Shown: positions 1 through 12,062, counted from the first letter of the stretch. The stretch is DNA of 64,000 nt from Tolypeutes matacus (GCA_026826555.1 JAKSZT010053928.1:42708849-42772848), one strand, 5' to 3'. Program-made: numbers and translations. Notes: generated by a model not told the origin, from the sequence alone.

Positions 1-1190
1 TCTCTAAGCCAAACTCAGCATATAAATGCATTACATTCCCCCCCGTGTGGGTCATAACTCCAGGGATGAGCCTCCCTGGCACCAAGGGATTGCTTCCAAG
101 CACCAACTAGTAATGCAACTGGAAAAAGGCCTCGAATAAAAGAGGAAAAGGTAAAGACAAATGAGTTTATATGGCTAAGAGACTTCAAAGTAAGTCGGGA
201 GGTCATCCCACAGGTAGCTCTTATGCACATCTCAGCAGGATCTCATTGACTGCCAAAGTGGATACTACCCCAAATAGTGGGGCTCCTGAGGGCTCTGGAG
301 ATACCCAGATCCTATTGTCAGGGCAGAAAGCTCTGGATTTTGGTGCCCTGCCAATGGGCCCTACTTTGGTGTTTGTGCTACTGAGAGTGACAGAGTTGGA
401 CTCAGTTATGGCTTCCCTACACATGGCTCATCTGTCCCTTCTATTTGAACCTATACTTGGTGCTGGAGTTGGTAGGTGTACGTACAAGAGACTCAGCTGG
501 GCCCTGAGCGTCAGCGGAGTTGCAACACTTACTCTCCAGTTCATTGGACTCACCCAGGAAAACTAACAAGGAAGTGAGGATTGACAGCCACCATACCAAG
601 GAAATGAGAGAGCCTACAACTGCAAGCAAGAGAGTCCCATCCATCAGCCATATGGGATTGAAGCCCCTCTCAATTAGAGACAGAGTGGACATCACCACCC
701 CAGAATCCTCAGGATTGGGGAATTAACTATGGACTAGAGTGAACTTACTGGTATTCTACTATAGACTTGTGATTCTAGCAATGGAAGAAATTACAGGATT
801 GATGCAAAGACAGTAGCCACTGGAGGCTTTGGGGGCAGAAAGACAGGTATAATGTGGGGGCTTTTTCAGGACTTGGGAATCATCCTGAATGGCACTGCAA
901 TGACAGATACAGGCCATTATATATCTTCCAATAGCCTGCAGAATTATGTGGGAGAGAGTGTAAACTACAATGTGAACTATGGTCCATGCTCAATGGCAAT
1001 GCCCCAGGATGCATTTATCAATTGCAATGAAGGTGCCACACTAATGGAGGATGCTGTTTATATGGGAGGGTGTGGGAGTTGCAGGGAGTGGGACATATAG
1101 GAATCCCTATATTTTTGTGTGTAACATTTGTGTAATCTAAGTATCTTTAAAAAAATAAAAAAATACATTGAAAAAATTTTAAAAAATTAA
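1..1190 (+). mobile_element. L1 3' UTR and poly(A) end, xenarthran-type lineage
   Basis: This is the 3' end of a LINE-1 retrotransposon that enters from beyond the left edge. The terminal block (about 722-1190) reads through 'ggactagagtgaacttactg', 'gacagatacaggccattata' and 'gtaatctaagtatcttt' and ends in A-rich sequence. The same ordered blocks recur at 14780-15480 (inverted), 22032-22370 and 57281-57780, so this is a repeated 3' UTR and not a gene. The upstream 700 bases lack ORF2 coding sense and look like the long 3' UTR of this lineage. Short open frames here, such as 852-1100, have no codon conservation between copies and should not be called genes. Confidence 0.8.
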
Positions 1191-1379
1191 AAATGAAAAT
1201 AAAGCCCACAAAGTCATACTTCTATTCCCAGTACTGGTCATCATTTTAGTCCTTCCTTATTTGTAAGACACAACATTAAAAACAAGTCTTTCCTCTAGAT
1301 AGAGAAGTAACATCATATCGAATTCATACTGTCATTCTACATTCTCTTTGGGAGTCTTTTGAAATGAACCAAGTCCTGT
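1191..1379. other. AT-rich spacer, no feature seen
   Basis: A-rich tail remnants of the preceding L1 give way to unique-looking sequence. Nothing gene-like is visible. Confidence 0.5.
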
Positions 1380-1725
1380 TCCAAGGGCTTGGAATATAGT
1401 GATGAGCAAGACAAACAAGATTCCTGCCCTCATAGAACTTACACTCTAGTGAGGAAGACAATGAGCATACAAACAAATAAATAAATGAACACAGAAGTAG
1501 ATTTCCAATAGCAGTAAGAACTTAAATGGTAAGAACTGTTGTGAAGAATTTAAATAGGGCAACTGGACCTAAAGTGACAGTGAGAGGAGATACTTTATAC
1601 AGAGGAGTCAGAGGAAGCCTTTCTGAATAGGAGGTGACATTTGAGTTGCACCCTAGGACTTGAGAGGGGAAAAGCCATACAAAGATTTTGGGAAAGAGAA
1701 TTCAAGAAGGAAGAGAGTACAAGAG
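1380..1725 (-). mobile_element. L2 3' portion
   Basis: On the plus strand this reads like the reverse complement of the L2 consensus: 'gattcctgccctcatagaac', 'acactctagtgaggaagaca', then a 'gtgacatttgagttgcaccc' block. It is the 3' part of an ancient LINE-2 on the minus strand. The same L2 appears to continue after an inserted repeat, at 2140-2700. Confidence 0.7.
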
Positions 1726-1727
1726 AC

Positions 1728-2130
1728 CTATATTTGTCAGTTGAGGGTAATTGTTGTAACAAACAGTCCCCAAATCTCGGTGACATAACACAATAAAAGT
1801 AAATTTCTCACCTATACTAGAGCACAGTCCATGGAAAAGCTTGGAGAAAAGGGGTGCTTTGTTCTACAAAATCATGCAGACTCAGATCCTTCAAAATGTG
1901 GACTCACCATCTTTAAGGCCTCATCCTCCTCTGCTTTCAAGTTGTAATGAAGAGAGAATATAAGCTTGTCCATGGAAGGTTTTCCATACCTGGAAATAAT
2001 ATATATTATTATTTTAGTTTCCATCCAGAAATCAGAAACTACCCCTGAAAGAGGTGAATAAAAATGTGTATGGCCCACAGTAAAAGGGAAACAGTTTAGT
2101 GAACAACTAGCCAATCTTTGCTACAGGCCC
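1728..2130 (+). repeat. Ancient interspersed repeat splitting the L2, family not named
   Basis: The segment begins with 'ttgttgtaacaaacagtccc' and carries 'cacaataaaagtaaatttct'. It resembles a widespread mammalian repeat with the theme 'tgttataacaaaccacccca ... tggcttaaaacaaca'. A second copy lies at 23425-23800 and a relative at 4565-5300. I recognise the pattern but not the official family name. It sits between two L2 pieces of the same orientation, so it is younger than the L2. Confidence 0.5.
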
Positions 2131-2139
2131 AGAGAGTGA

Positions 2140-3600
2140 ATTAGTCTCTGTCTATGCACAGGGCATGAAAAGAGAATGGATTTTATTCTGACGGTGATTA
2201 TATATGGCTCACACTTTGAGACGATCACTCTAGGTGCTGCATCGAGAATAAACTAGAGAGATGTAGATAGTGGAAACAAGAACACTGCCTAAGAAATGTT
2301 TGTATTGGTTCCAGGTTAAGAGACATATCAGGCTAGCAGGACACATTTTGAAGGTATCCTTGATACAACTTGCTTACAGATAGAATAGGGGGTTTGAAGA
2401 AATTAAGGATAATTCCTTACCTTTGGGCCTGAGCCCAAAGGAAGATGGTGACATTTCCTCATATCAAAAGTCTAGGAAAGGATCAGTTCAGAGTGGAAGT
2501 AGGGGGATCAAGAGCTCAATGTGGGCTCTGATAAATTTCAAGGTCCTCAGGGCATCCAAGAGGCAATGTCTCAGTAGTGAGTTGAATACAAGAGCTGGGT
2601 ATTTAGGAGAGAAGTCAGGGCATTTAGGAGTCATTGAGATAAGGATATTATTTAAAGCCATGGGACTAGATGAGTATTTGTATCAGGTGGTTAGACAGAA
2701 AATGTAGGGCAGAGATACTCAAAGGCTGGTAGGTTTGGTAAAGGGAAGATGATGTTATTCTTACTGCAATCATTATTTTATTGCAACCATTTACTTATTG
2801 CAACCATCATTTTCAATGAAAAACAAGATACTCACCAACTGAGAGACGGACTGGTAGAGATGGGACAGGAGATGTATGTTGAGAAAAGTGTAAAATAGTG
2901 AACTCGGAAGGGAAAGGAGATGAACTAAAGAAACGGGAACAGCAGAACAGAGTGCCCATTTGCACGCTGAAGATGTGTTATCTTCAAATGAGACCAGTCT
3001 ACCCCGCTGTGGGATTCTCTCCAGCAGTGCCCAGCTGCTTGGGTGCAGGTACAGAGTGGAAAGAGAGTTGGATTTCACTAGGCCAGGGTTTAATCAGATG
3101 AGTTTAATGGGGGCAGCAGATGAAGAACAGGCATCTAAACGGGATACAGAAAGATGTGATGAGATGTCAGGAGGTGGATAGTACCAAAATAGTAGCGTCA
3201 ATAGACTGAAGGCCCCAGTATGGTTAAGAACTGCTGTACTTGGAATACTAAAGGGAGTGAGATGGTTGAGTTGGAAATACGAGGGTGAAATGCTTGTAAG
3301 AGAGATTCTGGATATGGTGCAGTTACTAGTGATTATAAAGCCTAGCATAAGACCATGGGGAAGGGTGACGATGTGAAATGGAGGAAAACATCATTAGAGG
3401 TAAGGTGGTAAAGGAACCAAGAGGTCAAGATGCTGAATGTGATCATCTACATAGATATTGAAGTTCCCTTAAATAATGATGACAGGAGTAGCAGGGAAGA
3501 AGGGAGAAGCCAGGTACCACAGTCCTTACCCTGAAAGGGAGCAACTGAAAGGAAGGGATCAGGTAAATGTCTGACGACAAGGTTTCAGTGGAACATAACC
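2140..3600 (-). mobile_element. L2 internal portion, fragmented
   Basis: Reverse-complement L2 motifs recur here: 'gatcactctaggtgctgcat', 'gttgaatacaagagctgggt', 'tttaaagccatgggactaga' and, near 3420-3480, 'gatattgaagttcccttaaa'. These follow the order expected for the 5' continuation of the L2 at 1380-1725. About 2740-3200 is less clear and may hold an unrecognised insertion. Coding sense is lost. Confidence 0.55.
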
Positions 3601-3709
3601 ATTAACTAAAGGAGAGAAAAAAATGACTTGAAGTGTCAATAGGGAGGGAGCAAGGAAGATTCCCACTGACTGCCTATTCTTAGCACATGGGGAGCCCCGA
3701 TTTGCACTA

Positions 3710-3995
3710 AATTATGTATTCATTCAACTGAGCACCTATCCTGTATATTAAGGGTAACCAAAATGCCATTTTCAAAAAGTATCCCAAAACAAAGGTTATT
3801 TGGAGACTCCAATCATACTAGACAAATGCAAATAGCACACAGCAGAGTATGATTGTTCCAAAAGAGTGACATGGACAGTTAGGAATTAAGGGTGGGTAGA
3901 AAGCATGCGGGAAGGTGGATTTCTCAAACAAAGCTTTTATGAATGGGAAAGAACTTGAGTTATACCCTAAAGAATGACTAGAAATTGGAGGGATG
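3710..3995 (-). mobile_element. Second L2 3' fragment
   Basis: The segment starts with an L2-like 3' end in reverse ('attcattcaactgagcacct') and ends with a 'gaatgggaaagaacttgagt' block matching the part that encodes the last L2 coding residues. It is diverged and probably carries internal deletions. Confidence 0.5.
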
Positions 3996-4564
3996 ACAAG
4001 GTAATGATAAACATCCTTTCATGTTCACAAGACCATATATACCTTGTGTTTCTCAAGTCCCAGTAGCCTAGAACTTAGAAAAAAGTATTGGGGGTGGTGA
4101 GGGCTTAACAATACCATCAGCACTTCTCTGGCTCTGTCCCATCCACTCTTATGGGGTCTCTAGCTCCCCCAACTATTGTGGACATCTCCAGGGAGCGTCT
4201 TACATGTACAACTTTCATTACCTTCCCATACTTGGATTCTGACTCCCTGAGATGGCATGTTGGTGCCTGTGTAGCCCCAAGAAAGTTCTTTCTTCTACTG
4301 CTGTTGCCACCTCTACTGCTGCCTCTACCTGTTCAGGCCCCCAAATGTCCAGGAGAGCCTCACATACCAAGAGCCCACTTGGCCACAAGCATAGCCAGGA
4401 CCCTCAAGGAGCAATCCAGAACAAGTCTCCCCACCAGGTGGGGAGATTCACTTTCCCCTCCTTGGGATGCACAGGGTCCAAGAGAATCTGTTCTATGACT
4501 CTATTTCTCGCAGGCCTTTTCATAAAAATATCTCTCGGCTTTTCTTCCAAAGGACGCAGAACAT
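3996..4564. other. Unique-looking DNA, no gene supported
   Basis: Slightly pyrimidine-rich between 4130 and 4500. Two overlapping open frames of about 115 codons exist on the plus strand, but they are low-complexity Leu/Pro or Ser/Thr-rich and lack recognisable domains. I see no repeat and no gene. Confidence 0.4.
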
Positions 4565-5300
4565 GTGTGCTCTGGTTATCTGTTGCCACATAATATACCA
4601 TCCCAAAATGTAGTGCTTGGCTTACTATTTTTCTCATGATTTTGTGTCCAGAATTTGTGAAAGGCTTAGCTGGGTAGTCCATCTCTTACTTACCTGGTGT
4701 CAGCTAGGACAGTGGGAACCAGAGCATATACTCAGAGATGGCTTCTTCTCCCACGTGGTTGGCACCTTGGTGCTATGTGGCCTCTCTCTCAAGGAATCTT
4801 GTCCTCTAGAGACTCTTCCTGTGGTTTTAGCTTCTCAGAAAATGACTGACTCAAGGTCATCAGACTTCTTACATGGTGGCTGGCTTCCTCTTGAACAGGG
4901 GGTCAGTTCACTATGGTCCACAAATACGGTCTTTCTGTTTTTATGAATAAAGTTTTATTGAAACACATACCTACCTATTTGTTTACCTATTGCCTATGGC
5001 TGCCTTTGTACTATAATAGCTGAGTTGAGTAGTTGCAGCACATACCATATAGTCCACAACGCCTAAAATATTTACTATCTGGCCCTTTACAGAAGAAGTT
5101 TGCCAAGTCCTGCTCTAAGAATGAGCATTTCAAGAGATAGAAAATGGTTTCTTGAGGCCTGGGCACAGAAACAAGTACAGAGTCACTTATGCTACATTCT
5201 ATTGGTCAAGCAGTCAGAATGCACCCAGATTTAAGAGATGTGTCAGAGACCCACCTTTCAATGGGAGGAGGGTCAAAAATTTCATGGCCATTTTTAATCT
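4565..5300 (+). repeat. Ancient repeat interrupted by a hAT element
   Basis: The left part (4565-4895) has 'gttatctgttgccacataat' and 'cccaaaatgtagtgcttggc'. The right part (5113-5300) has 'gctacattctattggtcaag' and 'caatgggaggagggtcaaaa'. Together they match the two ends of one old mammalian repeat whose theme is 'gttatctattgctgcataac ... ccacattctattggtc ... gggaggagtgtcaaag'. The 217-bp hAT element at 4896-5112 splits them. Confidence 0.55.
4896..5112 (+). mobile_element. Short non-autonomous hAT-type DNA transposon
   Basis: The sequence has the familiar core 'gaataaagttttattgaaac', 'gctgagttgagtagttgcag' and 'aaaatatttactatctggcc', known from an abundant mammalian CAGGGGTCGGCAAAC-ended element. 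The left end is CAGGGGGTCAGTTCAC; the right end, reversed, reads CAGGACTTGGCAAAC. The flanking octamers CTCTTGAA and CTCTAAGA agree at 5 of 8 positions, compatible with an old 8-bp hAT target duplication. Confidence 0.7.
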
Positions 5301-5644
5301 ACCACAGTGTCTGTGACACGTAGGGTGGGTGTCTGTGTGTCTTTGTGATTTGTTTTATGTGGGCATCAGAAACCAACCTTTGTGACAGGTAAGTGATGCT
5401 CTCAAAGCTGTCTCTCCCTTCCAATGGCTAGGGCATTAATGTAGACCTAGCTGTGTGTGGTGACTGTCTTCCCTTAGGAGAAGTTTTTTTCCCAGTTTTG
5501 CATGAAAATAAGATTTCTGGCAGGCTTGTACTGCCAGTCTTCCAACAAGCCTAGATACGCCTGAATCTTTAGAGAATCGGTTTAGGCTCAAGCTGAGATG
5601 CCTACTGCACATGTTTGTTCTTTTAAAACAGATGTTTGAGGTCC
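5301..5644. other. Unique DNA, no feature seen
   Basis: No repeat, gene or regulatory signature is recognised. Confidence 0.4.
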
Positions 5645-5895
5645 TCACCAATAATAGTACTAGTAATAGGAAATAGCTACAGTGCATCAGGCATATATTA
5701 TGTGCTAGAGAACATGCTAAGCTATATATATTCAATCTCCACAACCATCCCCATGACATAGATATTGTCTCCATTTTCCAAATTAGAAAACAGAAGCTTG
5801 TGAAAGTTAATTGTCTTGCCCATTTGCCCAGAATAAAGAAGAGCTTGGCTTTGAACTCAGGTCTCTGTGACTTGATACAATGCCTTTACAAAACT
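5645..5895 (-). repeat. MIR SINE, minus strand
   Basis: In reverse orientation it shows the MIR order: 'gcatcaggcatatattatgt', 'tctccattttccaaattaga' and 'ttaattgtcttgcccatttg' followed by 'ggctttgaactcaggtctct'. It is diverged, as expected for this old tRNA-derived SINE. Confidence 0.7.
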
Positions 5896-6805
5896 GATTT
5901 AGAAAACTGCTACACAAAGAGGGTACTTTAAAGCTTAATTACCTCTAGAAAAGTACACAACCTGTAAATTCCCCATTATTTTGTTCTATAAGGACCTATC
6001 TGTGCCTCAGGGTGATGCATAGTAAGAACATTCCACCAAATGCCATGTGGCCATCCGGGAATCCATCCTTTGCTGGGAAAGACCTACATATGCCTTGGAC
6101 CATTGAGAATGGGGTTGTCCACATGTAGCAGATGGGGCTCAGCATGTCTCAGGGAAAGAGCAGGTGCCACTTCATGGGCAATGTGCAGGTGCCTTTTGAT
6201 GGAGTTCCCACATTAGCTATGAGAACAACAGATCACAGGCAATATATACACTAGAAGGGGAGCAGCAGCTATTCGGGCCTTGGCTCAGCCTACCTGCCTT
6301 TCCTGAGTGTTGGCCATGGACAGTTCTGGATAGCATACTGATGCTGTCTCCACCTCTCTCCTCACAGTCCTCCTCCCCTGACCCAGGTCCCACTGCCCTT
6401 TAATAAGATCACACACCATCACTCTCTCCCCTGTCCCCAACCCCCTGGTCTAGTCTCCCTAGGACCAGGCAGTCTGGGTCAGTTTCCATTCTGTTGTTAG
6501 GGTATGATCTCTATGTCCTGCTGCTTTGGGGCTCTTTGCCTTTAAATCCCAAGTGTCTCAACAAAACTTAACTTTTGTAATTCAAAAGCTATTCATTTTT
6601 AAATTATTGCTTCAAAGTGGCTGTCAGAACCCAATTTGAATATCAACACCTGAACATTTCTTTGCTTTGTCTCTGCATTCCTGCTACAATAGCACAGACC
6701 CTCCTCACTGCACTGGATGCCTCTGACTGAATGTGGGAAGGGTTACATACAAGGATGCGAGGAAGGGGAAGCACAAAATTAAAATTTAAAGATATTTCCT
6801 TAAAT
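5896..6805. other. Unique DNA, no feature seen
   Basis: Mixed-composition sequence without a convincing ORF or repeat that I can name. Confidence 0.4.
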
Positions 6806-7440
6806 TTCTTTACCTCATATACTGAGTCCTTACTGTGGAGCAGGCACAGTACTGTAAAGTGAGGCTACAGAGGTGAAACTATTCAGTCCTCATCTTCAAG
6901 ACATTCATGGCCAAGTCAGGTCTCAGCCATGTCAGCCCAGAAGTTCCACTTGAGGGGGCAGCTATAAGGGACATACCTACAAGGTGCAGTGGGAACAATG
7001 GAGAGGAAGCAACTAAGCCTGCTGGGGCCTCAGGGAGGTCTCACCCAGAACAAAACACATGGGCAGAGGCTTGTGAAATCAACAGGGCCAAATGTAAAGG
7101 CATGGAAGGTCGTGTTGAGTAATTCTGGAGTCTAAATAAAGGGAAGGGATAATAGGAGACAAGGCTTAAACTAAAGGTGGTGCCAGACCACATTTGTCCT
7201 CCTATTTCCACGTGAAAGAGTCTAGATTGTATGCTGTGGAGGAAGGAGGATGAATGAAAGATTTGAAGCAGATTGAAAGTTATAAGGGACATTCCAGCAT
7301 CTATGGATTAAGTGTGACTCTGAGGCAGAGAAACTAGTGAAGAGGCTGTTTCCATAGTTGAAGGTGAAGGCCTTATCTAAGGTAGGAGCAGTGGAGGGGG
7401 AGAACAGGGGAAGAATACAAGAGATGATTTGAAGATAGAA
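6806..7440 (-). mobile_element. L2 3' half, minus strand
   Basis: The segment opens with 'gagtccttactgtggagcag' plus 'gcacagtactgtaaagtgag' (reverse L2 3' end). It continues with 'tttgaagcagattgaaagtt' and 'gaagaggctgtttccatagt', the order seen in reverse L2. Decay is heavy and some internal sequence is missing. Confidence 0.6.
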
Positions 7441-7494
7441 CCAATAAGAGTTGAGCATTGCTCAGATGAAGAATAAGAAAAGTAGACTCTACCG

Positions 7495-7858
7495 CATTGT
7501 TCAGAAATACCTGCTGCCTTTTCCTGGGAGGATTATACATTCCGTCTCATTGCCATCAGGCTTTGGCAAATCAGATATGAGGAGTGGCAGGCACCACTTC
7601 CCAGCCAAAGCCTTAGGAGCCAGTGTGTGGTTCCCCATCTTCTCTCTTTCTTTTCCTGTAAGACCAGCCATGTTAGATAGAAGCAGCTCCAACTGTCTGG
7701 ATCCCAGAGTAAGCAAAAATGGAGCAGAGACTGAGCCAGCAGCAAGTGATATGCAGTGTGAGTGAAAAACAAGGTAACGGTTGTTGAAAGCCACAGGGAT
7801 TTGGGGGTCATTTGTTACTGCTGTATAACCTAGCCAATCCTAACTGATACAGGGGAAA
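7495..7858 (+). mobile_element. MLT1-like MaLR LTR
   Basis: The 3' part has the MLT1/MaLR ending theme: 'tgttgaaagccacagggatt', 'tgggggtcatttgttactgc' and 'taacctagccaatcctaact' followed by 'gatacag'. The 5' limit is uncertain. No retroviral coding sequence is attached. Confidence 0.55.
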
Positions 7859-8859
7859 ATGCAGGACTACTTGAGGTTTCAAGCCTGGGTAGCTGGGCGA
7901 ATGGAAATGCCACTCACTAGGTCAGCAAATGCAGGAGAAGGAAGTGATCTCCCTCATGATTCTGTTTCTCCCAGCCTCCATCCAGCCTAGGCTTCCTGAC
8001 AACCACTTCGACCTTTCCTCCTCCCCTTAGTCATTCCATGAATGAGCTCTGCAGTACCAACCCTCCATGCCTGAAGCAGCCCCAAGATTTTGACCCTTAC
8101 ATTCCACCCTAGAGGCAACCCTCAATACACCTGCAAAGATCGCAGGAAAATGCCTCATTGCTTTCCAGAGTAACTTTCACAATGTCCATGCAACCTTAAA
8201 GGACTTTCTCGTAGCTTGACAATACAAAAATAATATTCTGACTTCCTGGAACAAGTTATTTTAAGACATGTATTGTTGAGACTACAAATCCTTGACAATT
8301 TTACCTGTTTCTATTACACTTTAATAGTTTATTCCTTCTCAACAGCCATAAAAAAATGTGAACAGAACAATGTCTCATTTCATCTAAGTTATAGCCTCCT
8401 TCTTAAGTTTTTCCCAGCAACAATATTCTTGTATCCTTCAGGCAAGAGTTTACTGTGATAACAGCCCTGAAAGCAGAACCCTCGCTCATTTGTAAATTGG
8501 CCCTACATCCTTCCCTGAGCTAGGCTGACAGTGACTCTTTCATTAAACTTATCTCCAGAGCACAGGGAGGAGGAACCTGGTAAGCCTGGTCTATTTGTTC
8601 TGTCTCTGCTCCCTATACGCCTCCCTTCACTTTGTTCCCTTATCAAATGTCTTCTGCAGGGGCATAAAGTCCAAATTCAATGTGCAATTGCTAACATTAA
8701 GTTACTCCATCTTAAGAGTGGAACAGCCATGCAGACATGGAAGTCGGAGGTGGAGGGGTGCAGGACACAGCTCTCCCAAAACTCATCAGGGCCTCAAGAA
8801 GCAGCTCCCTGAAACCACTTCAGGACACTTAAGGGCCAAGAAAAGCTCAGAGTAGATTC
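7859..8859. other. Unique DNA, no gene supported
   Basis: Overlapping short open frames around 8530-8855 show no domain or codon signal. Nothing else is recognised. Confidence 0.4.
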
Positions 8860-9350
8860 TGACCATCACTGGCCTGTTTTGTTGCAATGGTCTCCTAAGT
8901 GGTCTCTAGTCCCAGTCTCACCCCATTCGGTCAAACCACCATCCACAGTTTAGTGAGAGAGCACTTTCTAGAATGCAAATCCCATCATGCTTCTCTCCTG
9001 CTTAAAATCTCCCAACAGATCCCTATTACAGAGAAAATAAAATACCCAGTCCTTAACACTTAAGCACAGCCCCTCACCAGCTCGCCTCAGGCTACTTCCA
9101 TAACTTTGACCTTCTGCATGCTCTCTCGTGCTCTCTCTGGATATTTTAAGTCTGTTCTACCTAGAAGACTCTTTTTGTATCTTTCGAATCCCAGCTCCAG
9201 TTACTTCCTCTGGAGGCTTTCTCTGCATACCCCACCCCATCCCACCTCTCCTAATAGTGGTAGAGAAAAGAGCTTCTTTGTCCTATGAAACAGTGACCAC
9301 GACTCTCTTACTGCATCATATTCTAGTGTCACTTATTTAATGGTGTCTTT
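8860..9350 (+). mobile_element. L2 3' portion, plus strand
   Basis: L2-sense motifs run in order: 'catgcttctctcctgcttaa', 'aatctcccaacagatcccta', 'ctcaccagctcgcctcaggc', 'ttctgcatgctctctcgtgc' and 'aatcccagctccagttactt'. This is the region encoding the end of the L2 protein and the start of its 3' UTR, with frames lost. Confidence 0.75.
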
Positions 9351-9711
9351 CCCATCTGATTTTTATACTCACAAGAAAACAAACGATCTTACCATAGCAC
9401 TAGGGTAGTGTCCAATCTATAAGCAGGCTTCTATTCTGGTCTACAAGCATTAATTGTGCTAACTGTTGGGAATAAAAGGTAAGAAAGGCTAAATGTGAGT
9501 AGGTAGAATTGGAGGACAAACCAGCACATCTACAAATAATTGTATTATATTGGTAAGGCTGCATCACAAGAAGTTCCTAAATCTTTCTTAAAAGAAAAAA
9601 GGTGACAATCAGAGAGCACCTTTTGGTACAACTATTTCTTCTTTCGTTATCCTTCTACATCAAGCCCTAGTAAGGCAATAGTAATAAAGGCATTAGAGTG
9701 TTGCTTAATCA
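9351..9711. other. Unique DNA, no feature seen
   Basis: AT-rich sequence without recognised features. Confidence 0.4.
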
Positions 9712-9945
9712 AAGCTTGGGCTCTCAAGCTAAGCAGCAAGGGTACAACATGCCAGCCCTGCCATTGACTACGACCTTGAGCAAGTTATTTACTCACTCCA
9801 TGCCCTGGTTTCTTCCTCTGTAAAATGGGAATAATAGTAGTGGTTCCTACTTCATGGGACTGTTAGGAGGGTAGGGGCAAGTGAGTGAATATGCAAAACG
9901 TGCGTATGACAATGTCTGGCACATGGCAAGCAAACACTGAACCCT
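9712..9945 (+). repeat. MIR SINE, plus strand
   Basis: Clear MIR core and tail: 'gaccttgagcaagttattta', 'cctctgtaaaatgggaataa', 'tcatgggactgttaggaggg' and 'atgtctggcacatggcaagc'. This is one of the best preserved MIRs in the window. Confidence 0.85.
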
Positions 9946-10077
9946 CGCGGTTAGCATTTTCAGTAGTCTGTATTTATTGTTAACTCAGCTCAAGAAAATG
10001 TCACCTTGCCATCTGCTTCATAATACCTGTACTAAGAGGTAGGCTTATTGTTCCCATTTTATAGTGAAGAAAGCCAA

Positions 10078-10268
10078 GGCAGCATAGCCCAAGGGTTCAG
10101 AGCGTGGGTTCTGGAGTCTGACATACTGCCTAAGGGACCCTGAGCATGTTGCAGACACTTCAACTTCCTTATAATAGAATTTGTTTTGTAGGGTTGTTTG
10201 GAAGATTGCATAAGATAGAAAAAGCTTACCATCGTGTTGGCACATATTAAGCACTCAACAAATATGTT
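10078..10268 (+). repeat. MIR SINE, plus strand
   Basis: MIR order with more damage: 'agcccaagggttcagagcgt', 'gggttgtttggaagattgca' and 'ttggcacatattaagcactc'. It lies just downstream of another MIR in the same orientation. Confidence 0.75.
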
Positions 10269-11440
10269 TTACTGTATTACAGATATGTATTATTTTTACT
10301 ACTGTTAAGATACTTATAAGAAGGTAAGTCCCCAGTGACATGGGAGCTGGGCCTCTGAGTCACGGTCTGCTCTGCTCTGTCCTCACCTTGCACCGACTCT
10401 GCCAACCCTGGGAGCAGAGGCTGAAGGTGGAGCTGCAGAGCCCAAAGCCTGAAGGGGGCCGGGGCCGTGAGACAGACAACAACTCAGAGCTCTCCCACAA
10501 AATGAGCAGGATGAACCCTGCCTTTCCCTTTTGCAGTTCTCTGACTAATTAAGACACAACACATTTCCCCCATAGTCCTGCTTCATTTTCACAGTTTTTA
10601 CTTCACAGTAGAAGTCAGTATAAATGTTTCTTACGTTGTTCCAATTACTTTTCCCCCGTGAGGAAAAAAAAAAAAAGGCAAGGAAAAAACAGCCTACCAA
10701 AAATATCCCTCATCCTTTATATTTGTGCCAACTAAATATTTTTTTTCCCTAGCAGCCACTTCTGGGCATGGACAACACTTTCTGAATTTCAGCCTTTACT
10801 CTGGAAATACTGTCTCTGGGCATTCCCTGAAGGAGCAGTGGGTGAGTTGGATCTTCTAGAAAACTCCAAGGAATTGGGGTAAGATGGCACATGCACTGTG
10901 GGAACACCTAGCTCCCCGTGCTTGCCCTCAACAAGGGTTTTCAAAGTACTTGTTACACATTTATTTTTTAAGGTCTGCTCTCCTCACCCAGAGACATTGC
11001 TGACCTTACAGCTTCAAAATGGCAGCTATGAGCTATTTTTATATTAGTGGCGATGGGTTTCAGCTACGGCACAGGCTTGCAAGCTTGTTGTCTTTGCTGG
11101 TCTTCTCTGTGACAAGCACAGACCTTGGTGAGACAGCTGAGGTGCAATCGTGGCAGCCAGAGGCCAAGTCTCAGCTTCAGAGGAGAGGCCTGGAACCCTG
11201 GCCTCATTAGCCCAGCACTCACCACCGCAGCAGGAGCTGCTAGAGGCTGTTTTTGTGACGCTTGTCTTTCCACCTGCGCCCTCTTCCCCAATCTCCTTGC
11301 CTCCCATGCTGTCCTTCTGGGCACTCCTCTCCATTTTCCCTTTTCCCAAAGCAGCTTAAGACAGCTTGCAAAGCCACTACCTAGGAGGCTGCCTCAAATA
11401 ACAGATTGGGTCAGCCTGTCACTATGTGAAGAAGCCTAGA
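10269..11440. other. Unique DNA, no gene supported
   Basis: The stretch from 11000 to 11440 has overlapping short open frames on both strands without recognisable domains, and it is not CpG-rich enough to suggest a promoter. A 13-base A run lies near 10666. No feature is supported. Confidence 0.4.
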
Positions 11441-11700
11441 TCAGTGGCCTTTAAACATTTTTTTTTTTTTTTTTTTTTTTTGCTAGGGCACTCCCTAAAA
11501 GACTTTTTTATTTTTTTTAAGTTATTGTATCCCTTCATACATTTTTAAGTTAAGCTTATATCTAAGATGTTTTTAAGTTTAAGTTTTAAATGATGTGATT
11601 TCCAGGCTGTATATTGTGTATGTGCTTTAAATCTGTTTTCATCAAAATCTTGGAATTAGAGACTTGGCTCACTTAATTTCTAGAAAACATCCACCATATA
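11441..11700 (+). repeat. Probable old repeat with 22+ T run
   Basis: The sequence begins 'cagtggcctttaaacatttt', passes through a pure T tract (about 11458-11481) and continues 'gctagggcactccctaaaag'. The start resembles hAT-type ends (CAGTGG...TTAAAC), but I cannot find a matching inverted end, so the family is left open. Confidence 0.35.
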
Positions 11701-11865
11701 ACCTAGTAGGTAAGGTGGTCTTCACTGTCAAACCCATCAGCTAAATGAAGCTTGTGTGCTCACAAAAATAGTATAGTTTCCTTTTTAAAATTCAAACCTG
11801 CATGTTAATAAGTACCTTTGTGATATACAACTCATTTCTGAATTCTAAGTTTGAGATGAGATAGA

Positions 11866-11882
11866 TAGATGGATTCATAGAT

Positions 11883-11946
<64 letters not shown>

Positions 11947-12062
11947 CAGTCAGACAGACAGACAGACATATATAGAGGTGACAAGTAGGTAGGTATGTAG
12001 ATAGGTAGAAAGATGAGATAGATGAGATTAGATAGATAGACAGACATAGATGAGAAACAGAG
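11866..12062. repeat. GATA/GACA tetranucleotide microsatellite
   Basis: A long uninterrupted (GATA)n block at about 11880-11945 is followed by GACA and degenerate GATA/GGTA units. The tyrosine/serine-rich open frames read from it on the minus strand are artefacts of a 4-base repeat, which is open in several frames. Confidence 0.95.

Noticed and set aside
171..566. 131-codon open frame at the left edge
   Set aside because: It lies in repeated L1 3' UTR sequence, has no recognisable domain, and overlaps frames on the other strand.
852..1100. 82-codon open frame with Cys/Met-rich product
   Set aside because: It lies in the L1 3' UTR; other copies of the same UTR do not keep the frame.
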